Source: Candidatus Binatia bacterium
GTDB taxonomy: Bacteria; Desulfobacterota; Binatia; Bin18
NCBI GenBank assembly: GCA_022826945.1
Contig: JAJDTY010000022.1
Span: 1 to 37,777 of the forward strand
DNA length: 37,777 bases
Reading direction: 5' to 3'
How positions within the stretch are numbered: the stretch's first letter is position 1; each line of letters starts with the position of its first letter. Under the pieces are notes generated by a model, which did no database searches, had not been told where the DNA came from, and saw only the letters and a list, made by a program, of their open reading frames with translations. Position numbers and translations under genes: made by a program. Shown piece after piece: positions 17,974-25,522 of this stretch.

Positions 17974-19032
17974 ATGGATTTCGGGGTGACCTTTCCTTCG
18001 CGTGTTGGCGATTTTGAACTGATCGAATTGGCCGAACGGCTGGGCTATAGCCAAGCCTGGTTTTACGATTCGCAGATGATCTACTCGGATGTCTATGCAA
18101 CCATGGCCTTGGCCGCACATAAGACCTCTAAGATTCGACTCGGAACCGGCGTGGCCGTGCCGACGACGCGCATGGCCCCGACCATTGCCCATTCAATTGC
18201 GACCATCAACCAACTCGCCCCTGGCCGGGTGGAATTAGGCGTGGGAACCGGAAACACGGCCCGGCTGACGATGGGCCTGCGCCCCATCAGCCTCACGCAC
18301 ATGAAAAAGGAAGTGCGCCTGATCCAGACCCTGCTGGCCGGCGAGACGGGAACACTCCAGGAAGAGGGCGAAGCGCATGCCGTCCGTTTCCTGCATCCGC
18401 ACCGCAGTTATATTAACCTCAAAGACCCCGTGACGGTCAGTATCTCTGCCCTGGGTCCCAAGACCCTGGCTTACTGCGGCTCGGAATCGGACGGCCATAT
18501 CACCTGGGGCATAGACCCGGACGGGCTGCGGGCAGCCCGCGCAATTATTGATGACGCGGTCCAGAAGCGTGGCAAATCACCGGGCGACGTACCCTCAAAA
18601 TGTTTCTTTCCCACTGCGGTGCTCTCGCCTGGTGAGACCACCGCAACACCGCGCATCATGAGCTTGGTCGCCCCGTTCATCATGAATTTCCTGCACGTCC
18701 AGGTAGAGTGGGGCAGCGCCTTGCTACCGCCGATCCCGGCAGTAGCGGAATGGGTGGAGCGCTACAAAAAATACGCCGCGGAACTCCCCACGGAAACACG
18801 CCATCTCACCCTGCACGAGGGCCACATCATTTATCCGCGCGAGGACGAGGCGGAATTCATCGTGCCGGAACTGGCCGATGTAGTGGCCATCATCGGCCAA
18901 CCGGACGAGATTATTGCGCGTATCCACGCCCTCGAAGACGCCGGTCTGTCGCATTTTGCCTTTCAGGTCATGGACGACGACCCGGTTCGGCAGATGACCG
19001 ACTTTGCCGAAAAGGTGATGGCCAAGTACTAA
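17974..19032 (+). CDS. LLM class flavin-dependent oxidoreductase (F420 reductase-like)
   Basis: A luciferase-like TIM-barrel enzyme of 352 residues that would use FMN or coenzyme F420 to oxidise or reduce an organic substrate. Recognisable family segments are FGVTFPSRVGDFELIELAERLGY, then KIRLGTGVAVPTTRMAPTIAHSIATINQLAPGR and ELGVGTGNTARLTMG. This resembles the methylenetetrahydromethanopterin reductase-like branch. GAGGAG lies 6 nt upstream of ATG 17974. It leads a run of seven co-directional genes up to 23019 with short gaps, save for one of 288 bp. It differs clearly in length and sequence from the two 283-residue LLM paralogues downstream. Confidence 0.88.
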   Translation: MDFGVTFPSRVGDFELIELAERLGYSQAWFYDSQMIYSDVYATMALAAHKTSKIRLGTGVAVPTTRMAPTIAHSIATINQLAPGRVELGVGTGNTARLTMGLRPISLTHMKKEVRLIQTLLAGETGTLQEEGEAHAVRFLHPHRSYINLKDPVTVSISALGPKTLAYCGSESDGHITWGIDPDGLRAARAIIDDAVQKRGKSPGDVPSKCFFPTAVLSPGETTATPRIMSLVAPFIMNFLHVQVEWGSALLPPIPAVAEWVERYKKYAAELPTETRHLTLHEGHIIYPREDEAEFIVPELADVVAIIGQPDEIIARIHALEDAGLSHFAFQVMDDDPVRQMTDFAEKVMAKY

Positions 19033-19065
19033 ATAAGGGAGTGCGGAAACCGCGAAGGAGCCTAT

Positions 19066-19917
19066 ATGCATATCGGCGTGTTTAGCTATAACACCGAGTA
19101 CACCATGGCCGCAGATGAGCTGGCGGTTGCCTGCGAGGAGCGAGGCTATGAGTCGTTGTGGCTGCCGGAGCATACGCATATTCCGGCCAGCCGGGAGTCC
19201 CCGTTTCCCGGTGGCGGAGGGCTGCCCAAGGAATATATCCATATGTCCGATCCGTTTATCGGGCTGGCTGCCGCGGCCGCGGTGACTCAGACGCTCAAGC
19301 TGGGGACGGGCATCTCGCTCGTAACCGAGCACGACCCCATTGTCCAGGCAAAGCAAATCGCCTCTCTGGATCGCCTCTCACAGGGCCGGTTTTTGTTCGG
19401 CATCGGCGCGGGCTGGAATAAAGAAGAAATGCGCAATCACGGCACGCCGCCCAATCGGCGCTGGACCGTCCTGACCGAACGCGTTGAGGCCATGAAGGCA
19501 TTATGGACGCAAGACGAGGCATCGTATCACGGCGAGTTTGTCAACTTTGATCGCGTCTGGTCCTATCCCAAGCCGCTGACGCGGCCGCATCCGCCGATTC
19601 TGCTCGGCAGCCTGAGCTCAAAAATTGCGCTCAAGCGCGTCGTCGATCTGTGTGATGGCTGGATTCCGGTTGCGGCTGCGGTCGAAGATCTGCCGGGTTC
19701 GATTGCGAAAATGCATGAGTACGCCGAGTCCATCGGGCGTGACCCGCAGTCCATTCCGATCACCTGCTTTTGTACCAACGCGCCCAAGGCGCATATTCTT
19801 GAGCGCTTTCAGCACTACGGAGCGGTCCGGACTGTTGTCCGCATCCCAACCGAAGACCGAGAGCAAGTACGGGCGTTTCTGGATGCGTATGCGCCGATGC
19901 TCCAAAAGTTCGCTTGA
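19066..19917 (+). CDS. LLM class F420-dependent oxidoreductase (283 aa paralogue 1)
   Basis: A TIM-barrel flavin or F420 enzyme. The N-terminal IGVFSYNTEYTMAADELAVACEERGYESLW, LGTGISLVTEHDPIVQAKQIASLDRLS and FGIGAGWNKEEMRNHGTPP are typical of the F420-dependent group (TIGR03619-like). AAGGAG is 5 nt before ATG 19066. It has the same length as, and is very similar to, the gene at 22168-23019, so one is a duplicate of the other with DoxX, two MaoC genes and a HisI-like gene between them. The substrate is not known. Later catabolic-type neighbours suggest a role in a CoA-linked pathway. Confidence 0.88.
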   Translation: MHIGVFSYNTEYTMAADELAVACEERGYESLWLPEHTHIPASRESPFPGGGGLPKEYIHMSDPFIGLAAAAAVTQTLKLGTGISLVTEHDPIVQAKQIASLDRLSQGRFLFGIGAGWNKEEMRNHGTPPNRRWTVLTERVEAMKALWTQDEASYHGEFVNFDRVWSYPKPLTRPHPPILLGSLSSKIALKRVVDLCDGWIPVAAAVEDLPGSIAKMHEYAESIGRDPQSIPITCFCTNAPKAHILERFQHYGAVRTVVRIPTEDREQVRAFLDAYAPMLQKFA

Positions 19918-19973
19918 AGTTTTGTCTCTGACACTGCTATGACGAAGTCATTCCAGGCCAAAGGAGGGCTGCT

Positions 19974-20360
19974 ATGGCGTCGTTTATGGGAGCATATGGG
20001 GGACAGACGTACGCGCTGATGCGTATTGTCTTGGGATTCACCTTCCTTTTCCACGGGACCCAAAAGCTGTTGGGCTTTCCTTTGCCGCCGCCGGAAGCGC
20101 CCGCGTTTGTCATCTATGTCGCGGGGACGATCGAACTGGTTGGCGGGGCTCTGGTCATGATTGGACTGATGACCGGTTGGGCGGCTTTTATCTGTAGCGG
20201 CCTGATGGCGGCCGCCTATTGGATGGCCCATGGCATGAATGCGCTTCTCCCGCTTCAGAATCAGGGCGAGCTGGCCGTTGTCTACTGTTTTGCCTTTTTG
20301 TTTATCTCCGCACATGGCTCAGGAATGTGGAGCGTCGATGCCAGCCGGAGCAGCGCCTAG
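19974..20360 (+). CDS. DoxX family membrane protein
   Basis: A small inner-membrane protein of 128 residues with about four hydrophobic helices: residues 12-30 (MRIVLGFTFLFHGTQKLLG), 42-62, 67-88 and 98-116. The R-x-x-x-G-x-x-F-x-x-H-G-x-x-K pattern at the start is the DoxX signature. Such proteins occur with redox enzymes and in some cases carry quinol or thiosulfate oxidation, but for most the role is unknown. AAGGAGG lies 6 nt before ATG 19974. Its place between LLM genes suggests it may link electron transfer from the flavin enzymes to the membrane, which is inference. Confidence 0.85.
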   Translation: MASFMGAYGGQTYALMRIVLGFTFLFHGTQKLLGFPLPPPEAPAFVIYVAGTIELVGGALVMIGLMTGWAAFICSGLMAAAYWMAHGMNALLPLQNQGELAVVYCFAFLFISAHGSGMWSVDASRSSA

Positions 20361-20648
20361 CCCCGTCGGTCGGATGACCCTTGCATAATCCGCCGCCTTC
20401 TTCCGGGTATACCGCCACCCTCCGCTACCTCCACTGCGATATCTCGTAATATGATAACTGGCGTTCAGGCAGCTTGCCTGTACGCCGGTTCATACCAACT
20501 CGCCTGCCCCTCCCGCAGCATCAGTCCCGTTTGTCGGTCGAGCAGGACGCTATACGACCGTCCGGGACAGGGCAGACCCTACCCGAGCGGCCGGATTCCT
20601 GGTAGGCTGGCTAACCCGCTAGAAGCGTGAAGATTGGAGTGTATTGGT
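20361..20648. other. Intergenic region with hairpin and a possible gene remnant
   Basis: No intact gene. A strong hairpin sits at 20460-20486 (GGCGT / ACGCC plus CAGGCA / TGCCTG round a 3-nt loop, one mismatch). On the minus strand, codons 20578-20465 give a 37-residue open stretch with protein-like sequence (SVLLDRQTGLMLREG, then SWYEPAYRQAA) and a stop, bounded upstream by a stop and with no start. It may be a gene tail left by a deletion. AGACCCTACCC (20574-20584) echoes the core of the 22-bp repeats at 6.2 and 8.3 kb. Confidence 0.4.
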
Positions 20649-21176
20649 ATGGCTGAATTCGCCTATGCATCACATGTACAGGTTGGGGAAAAACGGTTTC
20701 GAGAGCGCTACGGACTCGACTTTGAAGACTTCCGGGTCGGGCAGATTTTCAAACATCGGCCCGGTTTGACGATCACCCAACAGGACAACCTCGAAGAATC
20801 GTTTGATACGCTCAACCAGGCCATGATCCACTTTGACGCCCACTACGCCTCCAAGACCGAGTGGAAGAAACCCCTGGTCGTCAGCACGCTGACCCTGCAA
20901 CGCCTGATCGGTATGACCTGGAAGACGTTTTTCAAGAAAACGCGCATCCTGGGCTGGTCTGCGCTCAATATGACGGCTCCCGTCTTTGGCGGAGACACGC
21001 TCTACGCCGAGACCGAGATTATGGCCAAGGAGGACGTTGAGGGTGAGGCCGTGTGCGGCAAGCTCACGGTTGAAACCCGGGGGGTGAATCAGGACGGCAA
21101 GCTCGTGTGCGTAATGGGTTATGACTTGCTGGTGTATAAACGTGACGCCGTGCCGTTTGAAGGCGTTAATTACTAG
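20649..21176 (+). CDS. MaoC-like hot-dog protein, paralogue 1 (altered active-site Asp)
   Basis: A 175-residue MaoC-type hot-dog fold protein; the family hydrates or dehydrates enoyl-CoA type substrates. The start is placed at ATG 20649, as TTG at 20634 is less likely. The hallmark DxNxxH of (R)-hydratases is read here as N56-Q-A-M-I-H61: His is kept but the Asp five residues before it is Asn, followed by FDAHYA. The gene lies 17 bp before a second MaoC gene (21194) of similar size and sequence start (FEDFxVGQxFxHRPG), so a heteromer is plausible. Mesaconyl-CoA and other branched acyl-CoA hydratases are paired or fused in a similar way in other bacteria. Confidence 0.82.
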   Translation: MAEFAYASHVQVGEKRFRERYGLDFEDFRVGQIFKHRPGLTITQQDNLEESFDTLNQAMIHFDAHYASKTEWKKPLVVSTLTLQRLIGMTWKTFFKKTRILGWSALNMTAPVFGGDTLYAETEIMAKEDVEGEAVCGKLTVETRGVNQDGKLVCVMGYDLLVYKRDAVPFEGVNY

Positions 21177-21193
21177 GCTGAAGGTCAACTACC

Positions 21194-21715
21194 ATGAGTC
21201 AGTTTCATTCGCACCGAAAGCTTGAAGACCATGTGTTCATGGAGATCGCGGGTATTGAGTTCGAAGACTTTGAAGTCGGCCAGGTCTTTGAACACCGACC
21301 GGGACGCACGTTTACGGCTGAGGAAAACCGGCAGCATACCTTTCGGTCTGCCGATCTCTTCGCCCGCACCGCCGACGCGGTCTATAACCACAAGGTCTAT
21401 GACGGCGAAAACATCATCAGCGAAACCCTGGTGCTGAGCACGGTCACCGCCATGACAACGAAAACCTTCAATAAGGTTGTGGCCAATCTTGGCTGGACCG
21501 ATGTCAAACTGCCGACACCGGTCAAAGCCGGCGATACGATCTATGCCGAGTCCGAACTGCTCGACAAACGGGAATCACGCTCCCGCCCGGCTCAGGCCGT
21601 GCTGCACGTCCGGACCCGGGCGGTCAATCAGGACGGCCAGGAAGTCTGCTCGTTTGAACGAAAACTCCTGATTTATAAACGCGGTCTAGGGCCGTACGAA
21701 GACGCAGGCTACTAG
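21194..21715 (+). CDS. MaoC-like dehydratase, paralogue 2 (D and H kept)
   Basis: A 173-residue hot-dog protein, paralogue of the preceding gene. The catalytic spacing is D61-A-V-Y-N-H66, so both Asp and His of the hydratase dyad are present, though the Asn of DxNxxH is missing. The conserved FEDFEVGQVFEHRPGR and the C-terminal AVNQDGQEVCSFERKLLIYKR repeat the pattern of the first paralogue (GVNQDGKLVCVMGYDLLVYKR). A GAAGGTC upstream may serve as ribosome site. Likely function: catalytic subunit of a two-component enoyl-CoA hydratase; the acyl chain is unknown. Confidence 0.85.
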   Translation: MSQFHSHRKLEDHVFMEIAGIEFEDFEVGQVFEHRPGRTFTAEENRQHTFRSADLFARTADAVYNHKVYDGENIISETLVLSTVTAMTTKTFNKVVANLGWTDVKLPTPVKAGDTIYAESELLDKRESRSRPAQAVLHVRTRAVNQDGQEVCSFERKLLIYKRGLGPYEDAGY

Positions 21716-21731
21716 AAAGAGGTGTCCCCGC

Positions 21732-22139
21732 ATGAATCTCCTGGAAGAAGGCAAAGCACTGACTCTCGATTTCAAGAAGCTCCGCAAGGTCGCGGAAACC
21801 GACCAGGATGTTATCCCGGTCGTCTTGCAACACGCTGAGAGTGGCAAGGTTTTGTTTATCGGCTATGCGAACGACCTGGCCCTCAAGGAGACGTTCACAA
21901 CCCGACAGGCCGTGCTGTGGTCCACCTCACGGAACGAGTTATGGCGCAAGGGCGCGACCTCAGGCGATGTGCTCGATCTGGTTGATGTCCGGGTCAACTG
22001 CGAACAGAATTCCGTGTTGTACCGCGTCATCCCCCGCAAGGGCGGCGTGTGTCATACCAAAGACGCCACCGGTCAAGCCCGGCAGACGTGTTATTACCGC
22101 TCTACGACCGCCATGGACCGGGAGCTCGAGTTCGTTTGA
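21732..22139 (+). CDS. HisI-like protein (phosphoribosyl-AMP cyclohydrolase fold), divergent metal site
   Basis: A 135-residue protein clearly related to HisI, which opens the purine ring of PR-AMP in histidine synthesis. It has VIPVVLQHAESGKVLFIGYAN, then AVLWSTSRNELWRKGATSGDV, the typical WSxSRxELWxKGxTSG core. The three cysteines equivalent to the HisI zinc ligands are kept (C90, C107, C120). The D-C-D-x-D segment that supplies metal-binding aspartates is N89-C90-E91-Q92-N93, with all three Asp replaced, and the loop between the last two Cys is longer than usual. No other his gene is nearby; it sits between MaoC and LLM genes. It may be a neofunctionalised paralogue acting on a different ring, or a real HisI of a less familiar subgroup. 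Confidence 0.8.
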   Translation: MNLLEEGKALTLDFKKLRKVAETDQDVIPVVLQHAESGKVLFIGYANDLALKETFTTRQAVLWSTSRNELWRKGATSGDVLDLVDVRVNCEQNSVLYRVIPRKGGVCHTKDATGQARQTCYYRSTTAMDRELEFV

Positions 22140-22167
22140 TCCCCTTTGCCCTGGAAGGAGCGGGCGT

Positions 22168-23019
22168 ATGCAACTTGGCATCTTCAGTTTTAATACCGAA
22201 TACACCATGCCGGCGGCAGAACTGGCTGTCGCCTGCGAGGAACGCGGCTTTGAGTCCCTATGGGTGCCCGAACACACCCATATCCCGGCCAGCCGGGAAA
22301 CCCCCTGGCCGGCCGGCGGCCCGCTGCCCAAGGAATACATCCACATGTCCGACCCGTTCTCGAGTCTGGCCGCGGCTGCGGCCGTGACCGAGAAAATTTT
22401 GTTGGGTACCGGCGTCTCACTGATTATCGAGCACGAGCCCCTCTACCAGGCCAAGCAGGTAGCGACCTTGGACCGCATCTCCAACGGCCGTTTCCTGTTC
22501 GGCGTGGGTGCCGGCTGGATTCGGGAAGAAATGCAGAACCACGGCACCCCGCCCAACCGGCGCTGGCAGGTCTTCAAAGAGCATATTGAGGCCATGAAAG
22601 CCCTGTGGACACAGGAGGAAGCCTCCTACCACGGTGAGTTTGTGAACTTCGACCGGGTCTGGTCCTATCCCAAGCCGCTGACCGTGCCGCACCCGCCCAT
22701 CATTCTGGGCAGTATGAGTTCCAAGCTGGGCCGGCAGCGCGTGGTCGATCACTGCGACGGCTGGCTGCCCATCGAGACCCTGATTGACGATTGGCCGGCC
22801 GCCTTGGCCGACTTGAACGAACGGGCGGAAAAAACCGGCCGTGCTCCAGGGTCTATCCCCATTTCGTTCTTCTGTATCGACACCCCGGACGAGCAACGCC
22901 TGGAGCGCTACCGGGATATGGGAGCCGTCAGGACCGCGGTGCGTATTCCGACTGAAGGCCGTGAGGTGATTCTGCCCTTCTTGGACACATACGCCGAGAT
23001 TGCCCAGCGGTTGGCGTGA
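22168..23019 (+). CDS. LLM class F420-dependent oxidoreductase (283 aa paralogue 2)
   Basis: A TIM-barrel flavin or F420 enzyme, paralogue of 19066-19917 with the same length and the same blocks (FSFNTEYTMPAAELAVACEERGFESLW; HTHIPASRETPWPAGG; FGVGAGWIREEMQNHGTPP). The start ATG 22168 is supported by AAGGAG 7 nt upstream; the frame is open far upstream, but that part overlaps the HisI-like gene in another frame. It ends the plus-strand block, meeting the minus-strand block end-to-end with a 57-bp gap. Confidence 0.88.
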   Translation: MQLGIFSFNTEYTMPAAELAVACEERGFESLWVPEHTHIPASRETPWPAGGPLPKEYIHMSDPFSSLAAAAAVTEKILLGTGVSLIIEHEPLYQAKQVATLDRISNGRFLFGVGAGWIREEMQNHGTPPNRRWQVFKEHIEAMKALWTQEEASYHGEFVNFDRVWSYPKPLTVPHPPIILGSMSSKLGRQRVVDHCDGWLPIETLIDDWPAALADLNERAEKTGRAPGSIPISFFCIDTPDEQRLERYRDMGAVRTAVRIPTEGREVILPFLDTYAEIAQRLA

Positions 23020-23076
23020 AATACGCTGTTCCTCAGCGTTTCCAGCGATTGGCTGTAGTGAGGGGCAGCCGCGGGC

Positions 23077-24027
23077 TTAATTCAACACCCGCACGGGAGC
23101 CCCCTTCAGAAACGCCTGAATGTTCTCCACCGTTTCGGCAAAGAAGACTTGATACGTTTCCTGTGTCACATAACCGATATGGGGTGTGATGATGGTGTTT
23201 GCCGCGCGCCGTAGCGGATGGTCCAGCGGCAAGGGCTCCTCATCGAACACATCCAGGCCTGCGCCGGCGATCGTTCCATTGCGGAGGGCCGCGATAAGCG
23301 CCGCCTCATCGACAATCGGTCCCCGCGAGGTGTTAATCACATAGGCCGTGGGTTTCATCCGGTTGAGTTCGCGGTGTCCGATGAGACCCCGCGACCGGAC
23401 GCTCAGAACCAGGTGAATCGAAAGAATGTCGGCGCGGGCCAGGAGTTCGTCTTTACTCACCAGGGCCGCGCCGCACTCAGCCGCGCGCTCCGCTGTCAGA
23501 TTTTGGCTCCAGGCAATGACATCCATTTGAAAGGCATTGCCGACTCTGGCCACCTCTGACCCCAACCGTCCCAGCCCCATCAGGCCGAGTGTTTTGCCAT
23601 TCAGCCCCAGCCCCATGCTGACCTGCCAGTGCCCCGCCCGGGTGGCCTGGTCTTCGTCCGGAATATGACGCAGGAGCGATAAAATCAGACCCCAGGTGAG
23701 TTCGGCGGTCGGATACAGGATGCCGCCGGTTCCGCACACCAGGACGTTGCAGTCCGAAGCGGCCTGCATATCGATGGCGGCGTTGCGCATGCCCGTTGTG
23801 GTCAATAAGTGCAACCGTGGAAGCTGCTCCAGCAGCGTACGCGGGAAGGGCGTCCGTTCCCGCATCGCCATGACGATGTCGAAGTCCTTGAGACGCTCGG
23901 CCACGGCAGCCTGGTCCGTGAGGTGATCGCGGAACACTGCGACCTCAACGTCTACCGGCAGCACGCTCCAGTCAGTCATCTTTCGGGCAACGTCCTGATA
24001 ATCATCCAGGACGGCAACGCGTACCAT
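23077..24027 (-). CDS. D-2-hydroxyacid dehydrogenase, NAD(P)-dependent
   Basis: A 316-residue member of the D-isomer-specific 2-hydroxyacid dehydrogenase family, reducing 2-keto acids or oxidising D-2-hydroxyacids (phosphoglycerate dehydrogenase-like). The nucleotide-binding GLGRLG is at 151-156; catalytic R235 (TSRGPIVDE), E264 (DVFDEEPL) and H283 (TPHIGY) are all in place. ATG 24027 has GGAG 8 nt upstream; a GTG at 24048 would begin right at the preceding gene's stop and is less likely. It is the last gene of a minus-strand block that begins with the ThDP enzyme at 29432. Confidence 0.9.
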   Translation of the reverse strand: MVRVAVLDDYQDVARKMTDWSVLPVDVEVAVFRDHLTDQAAVAERLKDFDIVMAMRERTPFPRTLLEQLPRLHLLTTTGMRNAAIDMQAASDCNVLVCGTGGILYPTAELTWGLILSLLRHIPDEDQATRAGHWQVSMGLGLNGKTLGLMGLGRLGSEVARVGNAFQMDVIAWSQNLTAERAAECGAALVSKDELLARADILSIHLVLSVRSRGLIGHRELNRMKPTAYVINTSRGPIVDEAALIAALRNGTIAGAGLDVFDEEPLPLDHPLRRAANTIITPHIGYVTQETYQVFFAETVENIQAFLKGAPVRVLN

Positions 24028-24048
24028 GCATTGGTCTCCGGGCGGCAC

Positions 24049-25035
24049 TCATTTCTGGAGGCGAACGAATTTTTGCAGCACATGACCATCAAGAGGGATC
24101 AAGCCTTGTCTCCCGCCGGCACTGTAGTTCACCTCGCTGACGTAGAGATCGCCTCGCGAGTCGGCCCAGATGCCGTGCGGCGCATAGAAATTGCCCGGCT
24201 CCAGGCCATGCCCGCCAAAGCGGTATTGGACCTCCCCGTCCAGCGTGAGCACGGTCACGCACGCGTGGGGTTCGTGCGGCGGGACCGCGGCTCCCATATT
24301 ATTCGGCATGGGCGCGACCTTGAATCCCAGCTCGGCGACAAAGAGGTTTTCGTCTGCGTCGATATACAGATCGTCCGGCCGATTCACATGCGTCCACTCG
24401 GTGACATAGTCACCGTCGCCGGTAAAGATCTGAATGCGCGAGTTCTCCCGGTCAGCGACATATACCCGTCCGCGTCGGTCAACGGCAATCGCGTGGGGTA
24501 TTTTGAACTGTCCGGGGCCGCCGCCGGGCTCCCCCCAGGAAAATTGGAGTTCGCCCGCGGCCGAGAATTTATGCACCCGCGCGTTGCCGTAGCCATCGGC
24601 GATATACATATCGCCCTGGGGTGAGAGGGCGACATTGGTGACCATATTAAACGGACCGGCGGATTGCTGGACCGGCGTGGTCCAGGCCTGAAAGCCGGTC
24701 TCCGCGGGTTTGTCTTTCTCGCCCAGCGTTTTGACGAGCGTACCGTCCGGGGTGAAGAGACGGACCGTATGGTCGAAGTTGTCGGCACAGTAGATGGTGT
24801 CGTCAGGACCGATAAAAATGCCGTGGGCGTTGGTAAAGATATCTTCTCCCCAGGCGTTCAGAAATGTGCCGTCCCGGTCAAACACGATCATGGGATGCTC
24901 GCCCCGGTTAAAGGCATACACCCGGTCCTGTGAGTCGGTCGCGACTCCGGCCACCTCAACGAACGACCAGCCTTCGGGCAGTTGTTCCCAGCCTTCGATG
25001 ACCTCGTATTCGACCTTATTCTGCCCCAGTGCCAT
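24049..25035 (-). CDS. NHL-repeat beta-propeller protein (peptidyl-hydroxyglycine lyase-like)
   Basis: A 328-residue protein made of NHL-type repeats, such as AVDRRGRVYVADRENSRIQIF, NVALSPQGDMYIADGYGNARVH and GIWADSRGDLYVSEVNYS. These place it near the peptidyl-alpha-hydroxyglycine alpha-amidating lyase (PAL) group and related six-bladed propellers, which in bacteria are found with catabolic clusters and act as lactonases or lyases. No signal peptide is seen, so it is cytoplasmic. GGAGG lies just before ATG 25035, and the VOC gene stop is 10 bp upstream. The enzymatic activity is uncertain. Confidence 0.8.
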   Translation of the reverse strand: MALGQNKVEYEVIEGWEQLPEGWSFVEVAGVATDSQDRVYAFNRGEHPMIVFDRDGTFLNAWGEDIFTNAHGIFIGPDDTIYCADNFDHTVRLFTPDGTLVKTLGEKDKPAETGFQAWTTPVQQSAGPFNMVTNVALSPQGDMYIADGYGNARVHKFSAAGELQFSWGEPGGGPGQFKIPHAIAVDRRGRVYVADRENSRIQIFTGDGDYVTEWTHVNRPDDLYIDADENLFVAELGFKVAPMPNNMGAAVPPHEPHACVTVLTLDGEVQYRFGGHGLEPGNFYAPHGIWADSRGDLYVSEVNYSAGGRQGLIPLDGHVLQKFVRLQK

Positions 25036-25045
25036 ATATCCTCCT

Positions 25046-25492
25046 TTACGCCACCCGTTGATCGAGTTGCACCACGATGCCGTCAGGGTCTTTGAATAAT
25101 GTGGTCAGCACCTGCCCGCCCGGCTCTTCGCCATAGGCCACACTATCAAAGGTCGTGGGCGGCATGACGATCGGCACCCCGGCGGCCCGGACTTTTTCAA
25201 ACGTGTCTTCGAGGTCATCCACCCAAAAGGCAAAATGGTGAATGCCGACTTGATTGAGATTGAGCGCTCCACCGGAAACCGGCCGATTCTCCGACAGGAC
25301 GATAAAAGTGGCGTCCGGCCCGTCGTCCCAACGCAGATAGACCCCGTGACGCGGCTTGGCCAGCGCCCCGCCCGGATTCTCCTGCGGATCGTCCAGGGTG
25401 ACCTGCAAGCCCAGGATGTCACGATAAAATGTAAGCGATTGCTCCATATTGCTGACCCCAATGGCAATATGGGAGGTGTTGCGAATTTTCAT
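25046..25492 (-). CDS. VOC family (glyoxalase/extradiol dioxygenase fold) protein
   Basis: A 148-residue metalloenzyme-fold protein with the two beta-alpha-beta-beta-beta modules of the VOC superfamily: SHIAIGVSNMEQSLTFYRDIL at the start, QVGIHHFAFWVDDLEDTFEKVRAAG in the middle, and FKDPDGIVVQLDQR at the end. The metal ligands of VOC enzymes would be the first His (SH), a central His (GIHHFAF) and a late Glu or Gln (here Q in VVQL, where Glu is common). Members include glyoxalases, methylmalonyl-CoA epimerases and dioxygenases. AGGAGG precedes ATG 25492. Its neighbours suggest an epimerase- or lyase-like step. Confidence 0.85.
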   Translation of the reverse strand: MKIRNTSHIAIGVSNMEQSLTFYRDILGLQVTLDDPQENPGGALAKPRHGVYLRWDDGPDATFIVLSENRPVSGGALNLNQVGIHHFAFWVDDLEDTFEKVRAAGVPIVMPPTTFDSVAYGEEPGGQVLTTLFKDPDGIVVQLDQRVA

Positions 25493-25522
25493 CCCAGCCT
25501 CCTTTTCCTCTTCGCTCGGCCC

